From an uncultured Clostridium sp. (GTDB lineage: Bacteria; Bacillota; Clostridia; Lachnospirales; Lachnospiraceae): DNA of 64,000 bases. Below, in pieces: positions 25,962 to 34,400 of the stretch. The stretch is from the NCBI GenBank assembly GCA_946553025.1, contig CAMNRM010000006.1, positions 1 through 64,000 of the forward strand, given 5' to 3'. The notes beneath the pieces were generated by a model that saw only the letters and a list, made by a program, of their open reading frames with translations, made no database searches and was not told the origin of the DNA. How positions within the stretch are numbered: position 1 is the first letter of the stretch; each line of letters begins with the position of its first letter. A program made the translations under genes and the position numbers.

Positions 25962-27144
25962 TAGGGAAGCCAGGCACATTATCGAGGCTCTGCGGTCGGG
26001 GATTCCGTCCCGTGCGGTAGGGCAGTATTTTTCCGAGGCACGCCCCAGGATGATGAAGGAGATTTCCGCCCGTCTGGATATGGTGTGCAATGAGGGCAAG
26101 TCAAGCGGCATGGTTGTCTGCGGAAAGTACGGAGAGGGGAAAACCCATCTTTTAAATACCGTGTTTAATCTGGCCCATTCCAATCATATGGTGGTTTCCC
26201 TGCTTTCGCTGAGCAAGGAAACACCGATGGATAAGCTGTATTTGATTTATCAGAAAATTATCCAGAATACCTACCTTCCCATGCGGCAGCAGCCCGGTTT
26301 TATGCACGAACTTGAAAAGCTGTCCGCAAACAGCCCCATTGCCAATGAAATGCAGCTTTACGCGGCAAAGCAGTTGGAAACCGATAAGCTGTATTATCTG
26401 TTCCGGTCGTACTTAAATACCGAAGATTCCGATGAAAAGTTCTTGCTGCAGGCGGATCTGGAAGGAGATTTTGTCGCGAATGCGCCGCTGAAAAAGATTT
26501 ATCGCCGGATATTTAACCAGCCGGTCAAGTATAATGTGAACTTTACCAAGACCAAGCACTGCGGGGATTATTTTTCGTTTATGAGTCATTTATTTACGCA
26601 GATGGGCTATCACGGGTGGGTTATTTTAATTGATGAAACGGAACTGATGGGAAGGCTGGGAAAAAAGGCGAGGCTGAATGCTTACCGGAATATGGCGCGT
26701 TTCTTACTGCCGGAGCCGTCCTTAGAAGCTGTATTCAGCATCTTTGCGCTGAGCGCGTCCTATGTGGAGGATGTGATTGAGGGCAAGCGGGAACATGAAA
26801 ACCTGGAAGCGGTTTACCCGGAAGAACCGGAGCCCATAAGGACGGTGCTGGATCTTTTGGTAAAAGCCCCGCAGCTTGCACCGCTGACCAAGGAAGAAAT
26901 CCAGCAGGTACTGTATAAAATCCAGGAATTTCACGGGAAAGCTTATGCATGGACGCCGAACCTCTCCCCGGCAACCCTTCTTGGGGCCACCCAGTCCGGC
27001 GGCTATCTGCTCCGCACAAAGATTCGGGCAGCGATTGAATTTTTAGATCAGCTGTATCAGTATGGGAAGGCGGGAAAGACCGTGATTAATGAACTGGGGG
27101 AGGAAACCTTTACGGAGGATGTGCCGCTTTTGGAGGATGTGTAA
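25954..27144 (+). CDS. BrxD-like (DUF2791) P-loop ATPase, second of two
   Basis: 396 residues with the DUF2791/BrxD opening REARHIIEALRSGIPSRAV, Walker A CGKYGEGKTHLLNTVF and Walker B WVILIDETELMGR, followed by helical segments and the closing TQSGGYLLRTKIRAAIEFLD. BrxD is an accessory ATPase of BREX type 2 loci, and the same family is SngB of Shango. It overlaps the preceding ATPase gene by 8 bases. The stop is followed 189 bases later by the unrelated LexA-box cassette, so the operon ends here, though no clear terminator was seen. GC content is near the genome background. Confidence 0.85.
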   Translation: MYDREARHIIEALRSGIPSRAVGQYFSEARPRMMKEISARLDMVCNEGKSSGMVVCGKYGEGKTHLLNTVFNLAHSNHMVVSLLSLSKETPMDKLYLIYQKIIQNTYLPMRQQPGFMHELEKLSANSPIANEMQLYAAKQLETDKLYYLFRSYLNTEDSDEKFLLQADLEGDFVANAPLKKIYRRIFNQPVKYNVNFTKTKHCGDYFSFMSHLFTQMGYHGWVILIDETELMGRLGKKARLNAYRNMARFLLPEPSLEAVFSIFALSASYVEDVIEGKREHENLEAVYPEEPEPIRTVLDLLVKAPQLAPLTKEEIQQVLYKIQEFHGKAYAWTPNLSPATLLGATQSGGYLLRTKIRAAIEFLDQLYQYGKAGKTVINELGEETFTEDVPLLEDV

Positions 27145-27258
27145 GGAGGACGGTTTGCGGGCAGGGAAGAAACGCTGTTATTGTTCGCACAGGTCTGTGT
27201 ATTTGTGGTGAATGTGTGAAAAGTGACGAAGTTTCCTGCCCAAAAACGGATAAATCTC

Positions 27259-27287
27259 TTGCATTTTATGTGTATCTATGGTAAGAT
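27259..27287 (+). promoter_or_regulatory. promoter of the ImmA / cyclase-Nudix cassette
   Basis: TTGCAT, 17-base spacer, TAAGAT, 46 bases before the GTG start. Confidence 0.7.
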
Positions 27288-27296
27288 AAACAAAAC

Positions 27297-27308
27297 AAAC
27301 ATATGTTC
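27297..27308 (+). promoter_or_regulatory. LexA box in the second ImmA/IrrE cassette
   Basis: AAACATATGTTC; its reverse complement GAACATATGTTT is the form common in clostridial LexA boxes (one half site GAAC, the other GTTT). It begins 9 bases after the -10, almost the same placement as the box at 11237. Confidence 0.62.
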
Positions 27309-27333
27309 TATAAGTAAAAAGTGAGGTGAGAAT

Positions 27334-27846
27334 GTGGACAGTACAACCAGGAATATGATAAATTCGCTGACCGAAGATATTTTGCAGCTGCTTCATGTCC
27401 AGACTCCGGTCGAAAACATGGATGAACTTGTCTGTTCACTGGGGGGGAGGATTGAAGAGGATATAAAGTATTCGGATGGAGCGGTCCAAAAAGAGGGAGA
27501 TGCATTTATCATATGGGTATCACCGCTTCAGGATGAGAAAAGACGCAGGTTTACGATTGCTCATGAATTGGGACATTTATTTTTGCACATGGGTTATCTG
27601 ACGAATCATGAACTGTGGGAAAAGCAGGAGAATAAGATTTATCAAAGAATAGGAAATTCTGAAAAAGAATATCAGGCGAATGAATTTGCGGCTGCGTTTT
27701 TAATGCCTAAGAAGGAATATTTCAAAGTAATGAATGAAAATCTGGATGGAAATAAGGTAATGACAAGCAAGATAGCAGAGCATTTTCATGTGTCTGTAGA
27801 GGCTGCATCTAATCGGGGAAAATTTTTGGGATATTTAAAATGGTAG
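27334..27846 (+). CDS. ImmA/IrrE-family zinc metallopeptidase without HTH domain
   Basis: 170 residues, GTG start preceded by GTGAGGTGAG. The catalytic FTIAHELGHLFLHM (HELGH) and the second conserved block YQANEFAAAFLMPKKEY are intact. It is the minimal peptidase: no helix-turn-helix is fused and no XRE gene is beside it, unlike the cassette at 11.3 kb, so its substrate is not obvious. It overlaps the start of the cyclase-Nudix gene (shared ATGGTAG). The substrate could be that partner, a distant repressor, or a phage protein. Control by a LexA-box promoter suggests DNA-damage induction. Confidence 0.87.
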   Translation: MDSTTRNMINSLTEDILQLLHVQTPVENMDELVCSLGGRIEEDIKYSDGAVQKEGDAFIIWVSPLQDEKRRRFTIAHELGHLFLHMGYLTNHELWEKQENKIYQRIGNSEKEYQANEFAAAFLMPKKEYFKVMNENLDGNKVMTSKIAEHFHVSVEAASNRGKFLGYLKW

Positions 27847-29282
27847 ATAAGCGATTTACAAAAACACTTCAAAAGTACAGCGAGCAGATTCAAAATCTAA
27901 ATAAGGAAAAGGAAAAATTACAAAAACGACGCAGTGTTGAGATGTTTTTTTCTTTTGATATTGTAAATTCTTCTTCTTATAAAACTGTGAATTTTACCGG
28001 ATGGTCGCAGGTCATTATCACATTATTTGCCCGGATTCAGGAAAAGGTTGCCAAGAAGATTCCCAGTGCGGAAATGTGGAAAATCTTGGGCGATGAAGTG
28101 ATTTTTATTGTGCCGGTTCTTGAAAAACAGGATATTTTTATCTACATCAGCAATGTTTTTGAAATATTGAATCAAACGGTTTTTCAATTAAAGACAGGGA
28201 CATTTTTTGAGGATCAGGAGCTGCAGGGATTAGATCAGGATTTTTTGAAGATGCAAAATATTATTTCCCTGAAGGCGGCGGCCTGGATGGCGATTATAGG
28301 AGAAGAGATAAAGCCGGAAAAGTACGATAACCTGATGAAGCGTTTTAAATTGCAGGAAGGCTATGAAATTTTTGAGTTTTTGGGCAATGATATTGACACA
28401 GGTTTTAGGATTAAAGCTAATACGCAGGATAAAAGGCTGGTGATTAGTTATGAACTGGCATATATTTTGTCGAGAAATACGGATTCCCTAAAAAATATTT
28501 ACATTGTTACCTATAAACGTTTAAAGGGAATTTGGCAGAATCATTTATATCCGATAATCTGGTATCATGATGAAAAATTTGCGGAAGGAATATCTTTGGA
28601 AGACAGTTTTTATTATGATGAGCGGGAAAACAGCGAACTGGTCGATGAATATTTTAAAAACAGAAAAGATCCTGTGCTGCAAAGTAAAATGTATGAAGAT
28701 GTAGATTATGCATTGAATAAAATTTTAACGGATCGGAAGTTAGCGGATAAGTTTGAAAAGATTGATAAGGTGATTGAGGAATCGCAGAATGATATAAAGC
28801 ATTTATTAGATCCGAAGTTTTTGCTGCGGCTGCATTGCGTGGCGGTATGTTTTGATCAAAGCAAGAAAAAGATACTTATTATGAAAAGGTCAGAGCACAG
28901 AAAAAAGCTGGCAGGACTTTGGGAGTTTGGATGTGCCAAGGGAAGCCTGGAAAAATCATTGGTGGAACAGATTGAAGAAGATTATTGGCTGGATTTTGGA
29001 ATACGAATTAAGGTTATCTGTAATAAAAGCCGGAACGATGTGCAGCCTGTTCCACTGGCGATTTATGAAGTAGAGGGAGAACAGGGAAAAGACAAAGGAA
29101 TCATTACATTGGCAGAGATTATTGGAAATGTGGATATAGAAGGATTTCAGGGCGATAAACATTCTCAGATTCGCTGGATAGAAGAAGATGAAGCAAAGCA
29201 GTTTTTCGAGCCGACTGTAGATGACTTTCAAAATACGTTAAATATGGTGTTTTGCTGGCTGAAGGAAAATCCTATAGGCTGA
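27840..29282 (+). CDS. class III nucleotidyl cyclase-like / Nudix fusion protein
   Basis: 480 residues. Residues 1-32 are a charged coiled coil. Residues ~33-215 read as a class III cyclase: FFSFDIVNSSSYK supplies the first metal aspartate (D40), WKILGDEVIF the second (D85) with K81 in the substrate-lysine position. GNDIDTGFRIK matches the GxxVNxAxR block, with D186 for the usual Asn and R190 kept. Residues ~330-475 are a Nudix fold (LHCVAVCFDQ, LAGLWEFGCAKGS) whose Nudix box reads GSLEKSLVEQIEEDYW, lacking the usual REx2EE arginine, so it may bind rather than hydrolyse. I know no described protein of this layout. Pycsar cyclases are class III-like but normally stand alone beside a TM or TIR effector. 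Cyclic nucleotide production plus self-sensing or removal is the suggested idea, held with moderate confidence. Confidence 0.7.
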   Translation: MVDKRFTKTLQKYSEQIQNLNKEKEKLQKRRSVEMFFSFDIVNSSSYKTVNFTGWSQVIITLFARIQEKVAKKIPSAEMWKILGDEVIFIVPVLEKQDIFIYISNVFEILNQTVFQLKTGTFFEDQELQGLDQDFLKMQNIISLKAAAWMAIIGEEIKPEKYDNLMKRFKLQEGYEIFEFLGNDIDTGFRIKANTQDKRLVISYELAYILSRNTDSLKNIYIVTYKRLKGIWQNHLYPIIWYHDEKFAEGISLEDSFYYDERENSELVDEYFKNRKDPVLQSKMYEDVDYALNKILTDRKLADKFEKIDKVIEESQNDIKHLLDPKFLLRLHCVAVCFDQSKKKILIMKRSEHRKKLAGLWEFGCAKGSLEKSLVEQIEEDYWLDFGIRIKVICNKSRNDVQPVPLAIYEVEGEQGKDKGIITLAEIIGNVDIEGFQGDKHSQIRWIEEDEAKQFFEPTVDDFQNTLNMVFCWLKENPIG

Positions 29283-29384
29283 AGAAAATGCGGGCTGTAG
29301 ATAGAGCGTGGCGGCGAAAGAAAGCACTGGCGAAAAAAGGAAGCATGAACATAAGATAGTCCTGACGGAGAGAAGGAAGAGCAA

Positions 29385-30539
29385 ATGAACGGAAAAAAAT
29401 ATCAGGAATCGGATCGGATATCTGCGGGCTTTATACTGGCGGGGATGGTGTTTTTTGGACTGACCAATAGCTTTCCTCTTTGCGTGCTTCTTTTTATGGG
29501 AATAGGACTGATAAGCGCAGTGATTTTTATAGGAGGGCCTGTACCTTACCAAAACATTAGAGAACAAAAAGCAGCAAATCTGCGGCTGGCGATGACTGCG
29601 GGGTGCTGCCTTTGCATTGCGGCAGTCAGCTATAATCTGGTGGTTAGCCTGTGGCGTATGATAGAGGGGGGGATGCTTTCCTTTGCTTATTTTATTATGC
29701 TGGAGGCTGGCCGGGAATTATTCCATGTGGGAATGCTTATTTGTGTGATTTTATCGTTTCACCGGGGATGGTGTAAATTTACAGGAAGTTTTTTTGCCGG
29801 AGGTTATTTCTTTCTGCGGGTAGTTTCCACTTCCTGGTATGTTCTTGTCTGGGAACTCCCTGTGCCTTTGGAAAGAAAGCTGTTATTTTTTCTGCGGGAA
29901 GGATGTTTGTTTCTTTATTGTGTCGGTATGGTGCTGTTTTTTCAGCGGAGATTTCGCCGGACATCGTCGGAGGAGGAAGCTTTTGGTGCTGAGGATGCAG
30001 GTACAGTAAGACAGGAAGAGGCCGGAGATGAAGGCAGCATGAACCCGGAGGAATCTGGCTATAAAAGAAGTGTGCAGCAGGAGGATTGCGGATATAAAGG
30101 AAATACATGGCTGACGGTTTCCAGTGTAATTTATACGGTTTTGGCGATAATAGGTGCAGGTTTTTCTTCGTTTATCTTTGCTGCGCATTATCTGGATACG
30201 GGAGATGGAAATATAACGCTGTATAAGGGTCAGCTTTTTTCACTTTTTATTGCGGCCTGTTCACTGTTTGATAATCTTTTTTACCTGTATGTTGGTTTAT
30301 ATGGAAGCTGTTATGCAAATCGACCTGAAAAAGCAAAAACCTGTATGCTTCTGGGCTGGATTTTGCTTGCCGGAGCAGTTATTATGTTTGCGGGAGGTTG
30401 TATCGTGATCGTAAGAAGCGCGTGGCTGTTGGTGGAACGCATAGGAATATTGGTGATTTTACCGGCATTGTTTCGGTCTGCACTTGCCGGAATCTATCTT
30501 AAAGGAGGAAAAGAATTATGGAAGAAAAGAAGAAAATAA
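29385..30539 (+). CDS. polytopic membrane protein, function unknown
   Basis: 384 residues with about ten hydrophobic helices, starting near residue 15 (LAGMVFFGLTNSFPLCVLLF). After the sixth helix a cytoplasmic loop of ~45 residues is acidic and contains three QEE/PEE..GYK-like repeats (EESGYKRS, EDCGYKGN). The last helices are around ILLAGAVIMFAGGCIVIV. No transporter or enzyme motif is recognised. GAGAGAAGGAAGAGC precedes the ATG. The stop overlaps the start of the Spx/ArsC-like gene by 22 bases, so the two are probably co-transcribed. Its relation to the cyclase gene 102 bases upstream is unclear. Confidence 0.75.
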   Translation: MNGKKYQESDRISAGFILAGMVFFGLTNSFPLCVLLFMGIGLISAVIFIGGPVPYQNIREQKAANLRLAMTAGCCLCIAAVSYNLVVSLWRMIEGGMLSFAYFIMLEAGRELFHVGMLICVILSFHRGWCKFTGSFFAGGYFFLRVVSTSWYVLVWELPVPLERKLLFFLREGCLFLYCVGMVLFFQRRFRRTSSEEEAFGAEDAGTVRQEEAGDEGSMNPEESGYKRSVQQEDCGYKGNTWLTVSSVIYTVLAIIGAGFSSFIFAAHYLDTGDGNITLYKGQLFSLFIAACSLFDNLFYLYVGLYGSCYANRPEKAKTCMLLGWILLAGAVIMFAGGCIVIVRSAWLLVERIGILVILPALFRSALAGIYLKGGKELWKKRRK

Positions 30540-30886
30540 CGGTGCTGTGCTATCAGAAATGCACTACCTGCCAGAAGGCGTTAAAATGGCTGGATGAGCA
30601 TCATATTGCGTACACGGCACGGCCGATTAAGGAGGAAAACCCGTCAAAAGAGGAATTAAAAACATGGTTTCAGAAGAGCGGGCTTCCGTTAAAACGATTT
30701 TTCAATACCAGCGGAAATCTGTATAAGGAAATGCAGTTAAAGGATAAGCTGGGAGAGATGTCCGAGGATGAACAGTTAGCCCTGTTAGCCACAGACGGGA
30801 TGCTGGTCAAGCGGCCTTTGGTGGTGGCCGATGGTTTTGTACTGACGGGATTTAAAGAAAAAGAGTGGGAAGAAAAGGATTGGTAA
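30518..30886 (+). CDS. ArsC/Spx-family (YffB-like) thioredoxin-fold protein
   Basis: 122 residues with CTTC near the N-terminus (YQKCTTCQKALKWL), the CxxC seen in Spx and in the glutaredoxin-like ArsC family. RPIKEENPS and the late LVKRPLVV motif with the RP loop complete the family pattern. Standard family length. It could be an arsenate-reductase-like or Spx-like redox protein; no ars genes are nearby, so arsenic resistance is unlikely. AAAGGAGG precedes the ATG inside the end of the membrane-protein gene. Confidence 0.85.
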   Translation: MEEKKKITVLCYQKCTTCQKALKWLDEHHIAYTARPIKEENPSKEELKTWFQKSGLPLKRFFNTSGNLYKEMQLKDKLGEMSEDEQLALLATDGMLVKRPLVVADGFVLTGFKEKEWEEKDW

Positions 30887-30892
30887 TTACAC

Positions 30893-31372
30893 ATGTCAAT
30901 CATTGGAAATTTTGGGTTATGTTCACGAAAAGATTATCATTGTCTTGTGGATTTTATAAAAAATAATCAGTTGGAAGAAGCCGAAAATTTGATGCAGAAG
31001 ATTGCTGAGGGCTTTGAAGAGTCGGCTAAACTGTTAAACGATAGTCGGTGTTCAGGGGAAGTATATATTGCAGTATTTGACTATCTTAAGGAAAGAGAAG
31101 GTATAGATGTCAGAAAAAATGAAGATGTAAAAAAGGTAAGTGAACTTTGGCGTAAAGTTATTGGCGGTTACGAAATGATAGCTTTTGCAGAAGAAGAAAA
31201 AGAGCAGTTATTATCCCGGGAAAATACGATAAATTATCCGGGTGTTATTCAATATGTCAATGACTTTTTTGCGTATGATTATGAGGATTTTGGACAGGCT
31301 GCCTGTGAAGATCTTCTGGGAAATCTTAGAAAGACAGAAGAAGGAAATGTCCTTATTTGGTGGGCATGTTAA
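30893..31372 (+). CDS. unknown 159-residue protein before the giant ATPase
   Basis: 159 residues, acidic and helical, with no recognised domain (VDFIKNNQLEEAENLMQKI; a central CSGEVYIAVFDYLKEREG; a tail ending LIWWAC). It begins 6 bases after the Spx-like stop without a strong ribosome site and ends 62 bases before the giant ATPase gene. Base composition lies between that of the core genes and the AT-rich pair that follows. Small acidic proteins beside large ATPases can be immunity or adaptor factors, but nothing here proves it. Confidence 0.6.
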   Translation: MSIIGNFGLCSRKDYHCLVDFIKNNQLEEAENLMQKIAEGFEESAKLLNDSRCSGEVYIAVFDYLKEREGIDVRKNEDVKKVSELWRKVIGGYEMIAFAEEEKEQLLSRENTINYPGVIQYVNDFFAYDYEDFGQAACEDLLGNLRKTEEGNVLIWWAC

Positions 31373-31434
31373 TGGAATGTTGCCTGCATATTTTAAGAGG
31401 GTATTAAATATCTGACAGAAAAGGAGTTGAAGAT

Positions 31435-34400
31435 TTGTCTAAACTAGAAGTTATCGAAGAACTGCAACAAATGCTTCAAAGTATGAGAACCATAACTAAA
31501 AATTTAGATAATAGCATTTTATGCCTGAAGGAAGTACTTGATGCAGAGGTGTTTATTCCAACGGGGTTAATTAATGAAATTAGAGATTGCTTGACTCAGA
31601 TTAGCAAAAAGCAGATAGAGTTTAATGAAAAGTATCAGAAGTTAAATAATCATGATCCAACTACAAAATACGCAGTTCTTGAAAGTGAATTTGAGGAGAT
31701 ACACCGAATTTTAGAAGAAAAAAGTAAGCAAATTAGTGTGATCCATTTCTTCTTATCTCTACATTCGGAAGACGAAGTAACAGAACATGTTCTGCAGAAA
31801 CGGAAAGAGAGCTTAATTGGCCTAGATTTTGATAATATTGATACAAAGAAATTAGAGTCAGTTGCTGAACCATATGTATTATTACAGAAAGCATTTTTAG
31901 AAGAGGACATTAAGAAAAAATTTTCTTTTGAATATCGATTGGCCTCATATTTTGAGGAGGAAATTGTAACTGGTATTCACTTTTCGACATTGTCTTTCCG
32001 GGATGAAACGATAAGTTCATCATCAGGCATTTTAGATGAAAAGGAAACTATTGAACAGAACCAGCAAAAACTTTTTTCTGATACTGGAAAAAGTAAAAAC
32101 AAAGAAGTTGCAGTGAGTGAAGATGTAGAGAATGATTCACAGAAGTTGTCGGATGAGGAATCTTTGACAGATAAGGAATTAGAGGCTCTTTATACAGAAG
32201 AAAACTCTCATACTTTAGCCGTACAGGAAACTGAAAAATCAAAAAAAGGATTTGGCGCAAAAGAGTTTAAGAGTGACATTGCAAAGCAATATCAAGAAGA
32301 AAAAATAGCATGTCTTGTAGAAGTCGTAAGAAATTGTGGGTATTCAATCGAAGGAATTTCTGCAAAGAAAAATGCTGATATAAAGCTTTATGAGATTGCT
32401 ACTGAAAAACTTTTACAAGCTGGATATTTGAAAAAGTATATCATTAAGAATTTAGGTGAATTTTTCACTTTATCAATACGAGGTGAGAGTGCTTTTAAAA
32501 CAAAAGCATCATTATCCTTTATTAATCAGCATTGCAGAAAAAATATTTCATTGCAAGATATCGGAGAGCATATAAAAGATTCAGCTAATTCAGCTATTGT
32601 ACGTCTTATGGCGTTTAACAGTATCGTTAAGCAGCGCTCTATTTTACCCCATTATATTTTTTTAAATGCTAAAAATATAATGGGAACAGACTATTTCCTA
32701 ATTGGTTATCCTATGTTACGTAAGGATATGATTTGGCATATTGGAGTTGTAAGTGAAAATCCAAAAAAATTTTATGAATTAAGAGAACGGTTAAATGAAG
32801 TTATTAGCGAGAATGATGTCTTAATTGTATATGGATTGACATTAGAAAATGCGAAGTCGGTAAAAAATTGGCTGGTCAGTGAACTCAATATTGAGAGCAG
32901 TATTGTTGGAATTACTGCTTTATCTGAGAAGGCAGTAGTTGATGCAGATACAAAAGAAGTATTAGTGTTGGATGATTTAGAGGAGGAATACGCGGAATCT
33001 TCTGTAAAAACGGTAAATGAAGAACGGGAAAGTGCGAATACAAAGGAGTTTTCATTTGAGTCAGAGGAAGTTGATGAAGATCTGATCAAGTCAATTGATA
33101 TTGAAAAAAATCAAGTAAATGATATAGAAGAGCCAGATATAGGACAGAATTTTGAAAAGGATGATAGCGAGAATACATTTTCTGCAACCGATGAACTTGC
33201 AGCTACTGTGGAAATCGAAAATCATAGATTGCCAGAAAATGATACCGAACTCGAGGAAACTTCTGAAAATGATATTCAACAGGCAGCTATATTATTATCA
33301 GATGAAGAAAAAGAAGCATATATTGAACAGTATTATAACTTTATTATTTCAGGAAAAACGTATGCTGCATCAGCTTATTTAAAGGTATTAACACGAAGAT
33401 ATTTTTGTTTTGAGCCTCATTATCGACAGTTAGCCTATGCCATAAATGATCCAATGGAAGGATGTACATATAGCTCTGATACAATTTTTAATGTATATTA
33501 TGGGGAATTTGCACCGATATCGGATTATTATATTGTAGCGGCGGCAATACGTAATTTCTTTTTTGATCAGTATAGTTATGATTATTCTATTCAGCAGGTT
33601 TATGCAATGTTAAGCGGAAATCGGTTATTCGCAAATAATCCATCACTTGAAAAAGTCGTTTATGATTTGATGACATTTAAAAAGGAACGACATATTGGAA
33701 TGGATCGTTATGCGGATTATAGAGAGAAGGAAAGAAATTCTCTTGAAAAGCGTTTGCTGGAAATCCGTTGTGAAGCAAAAGGATATTATGATAATTACGG
33801 AAATGGTAATCTGAAAGAAAATGCTTCACACAAGAGATTTATTGAAACTACTAAGCTTATTTTAGGTGCTGGAAGCGATTTATGTGAATATTTAAAAATT
33901 GTTGCTGATAATGATGAAGATATGCTGGACATGCTGACAGAATTTTTAACCAGTACTTATGTAAAAGATCAGGCTGTTATTAGTGAAGAAAATATTGATC
34001 CTGCGAAGATTAACAAGTCGTTAGATTATTTTTGGGACCGTGCTGGTCAGAATATGAGATTGGTGAAAAAAACATCTGATCTGATGAGCAGTCTTAGAAT
34101 GAATCTTTATAAGAAAGTTTATAAAGTTGTATCTGTACTTTGCAATTATGTTTCTGCTATGAAGTATTCTATGGAAAATACGGATGATGAATCGTGGCAT
34201 GTATACAAAAAAATCAGGACACCTTTATTGAATTCTTTAAAGGAATCTTTAGATGAAGTTTCACAAATTGATTCCAATTCATTGAATGAAAAGGCAGGTA
34301 GAGTTGTATTGCTGCAGACACTACATGAAGTGGAATTACGGTTGTCAGGTGATTATCAGGAGGGTAATTACAAATATTATTATATTGATTTCTTAAAGAA

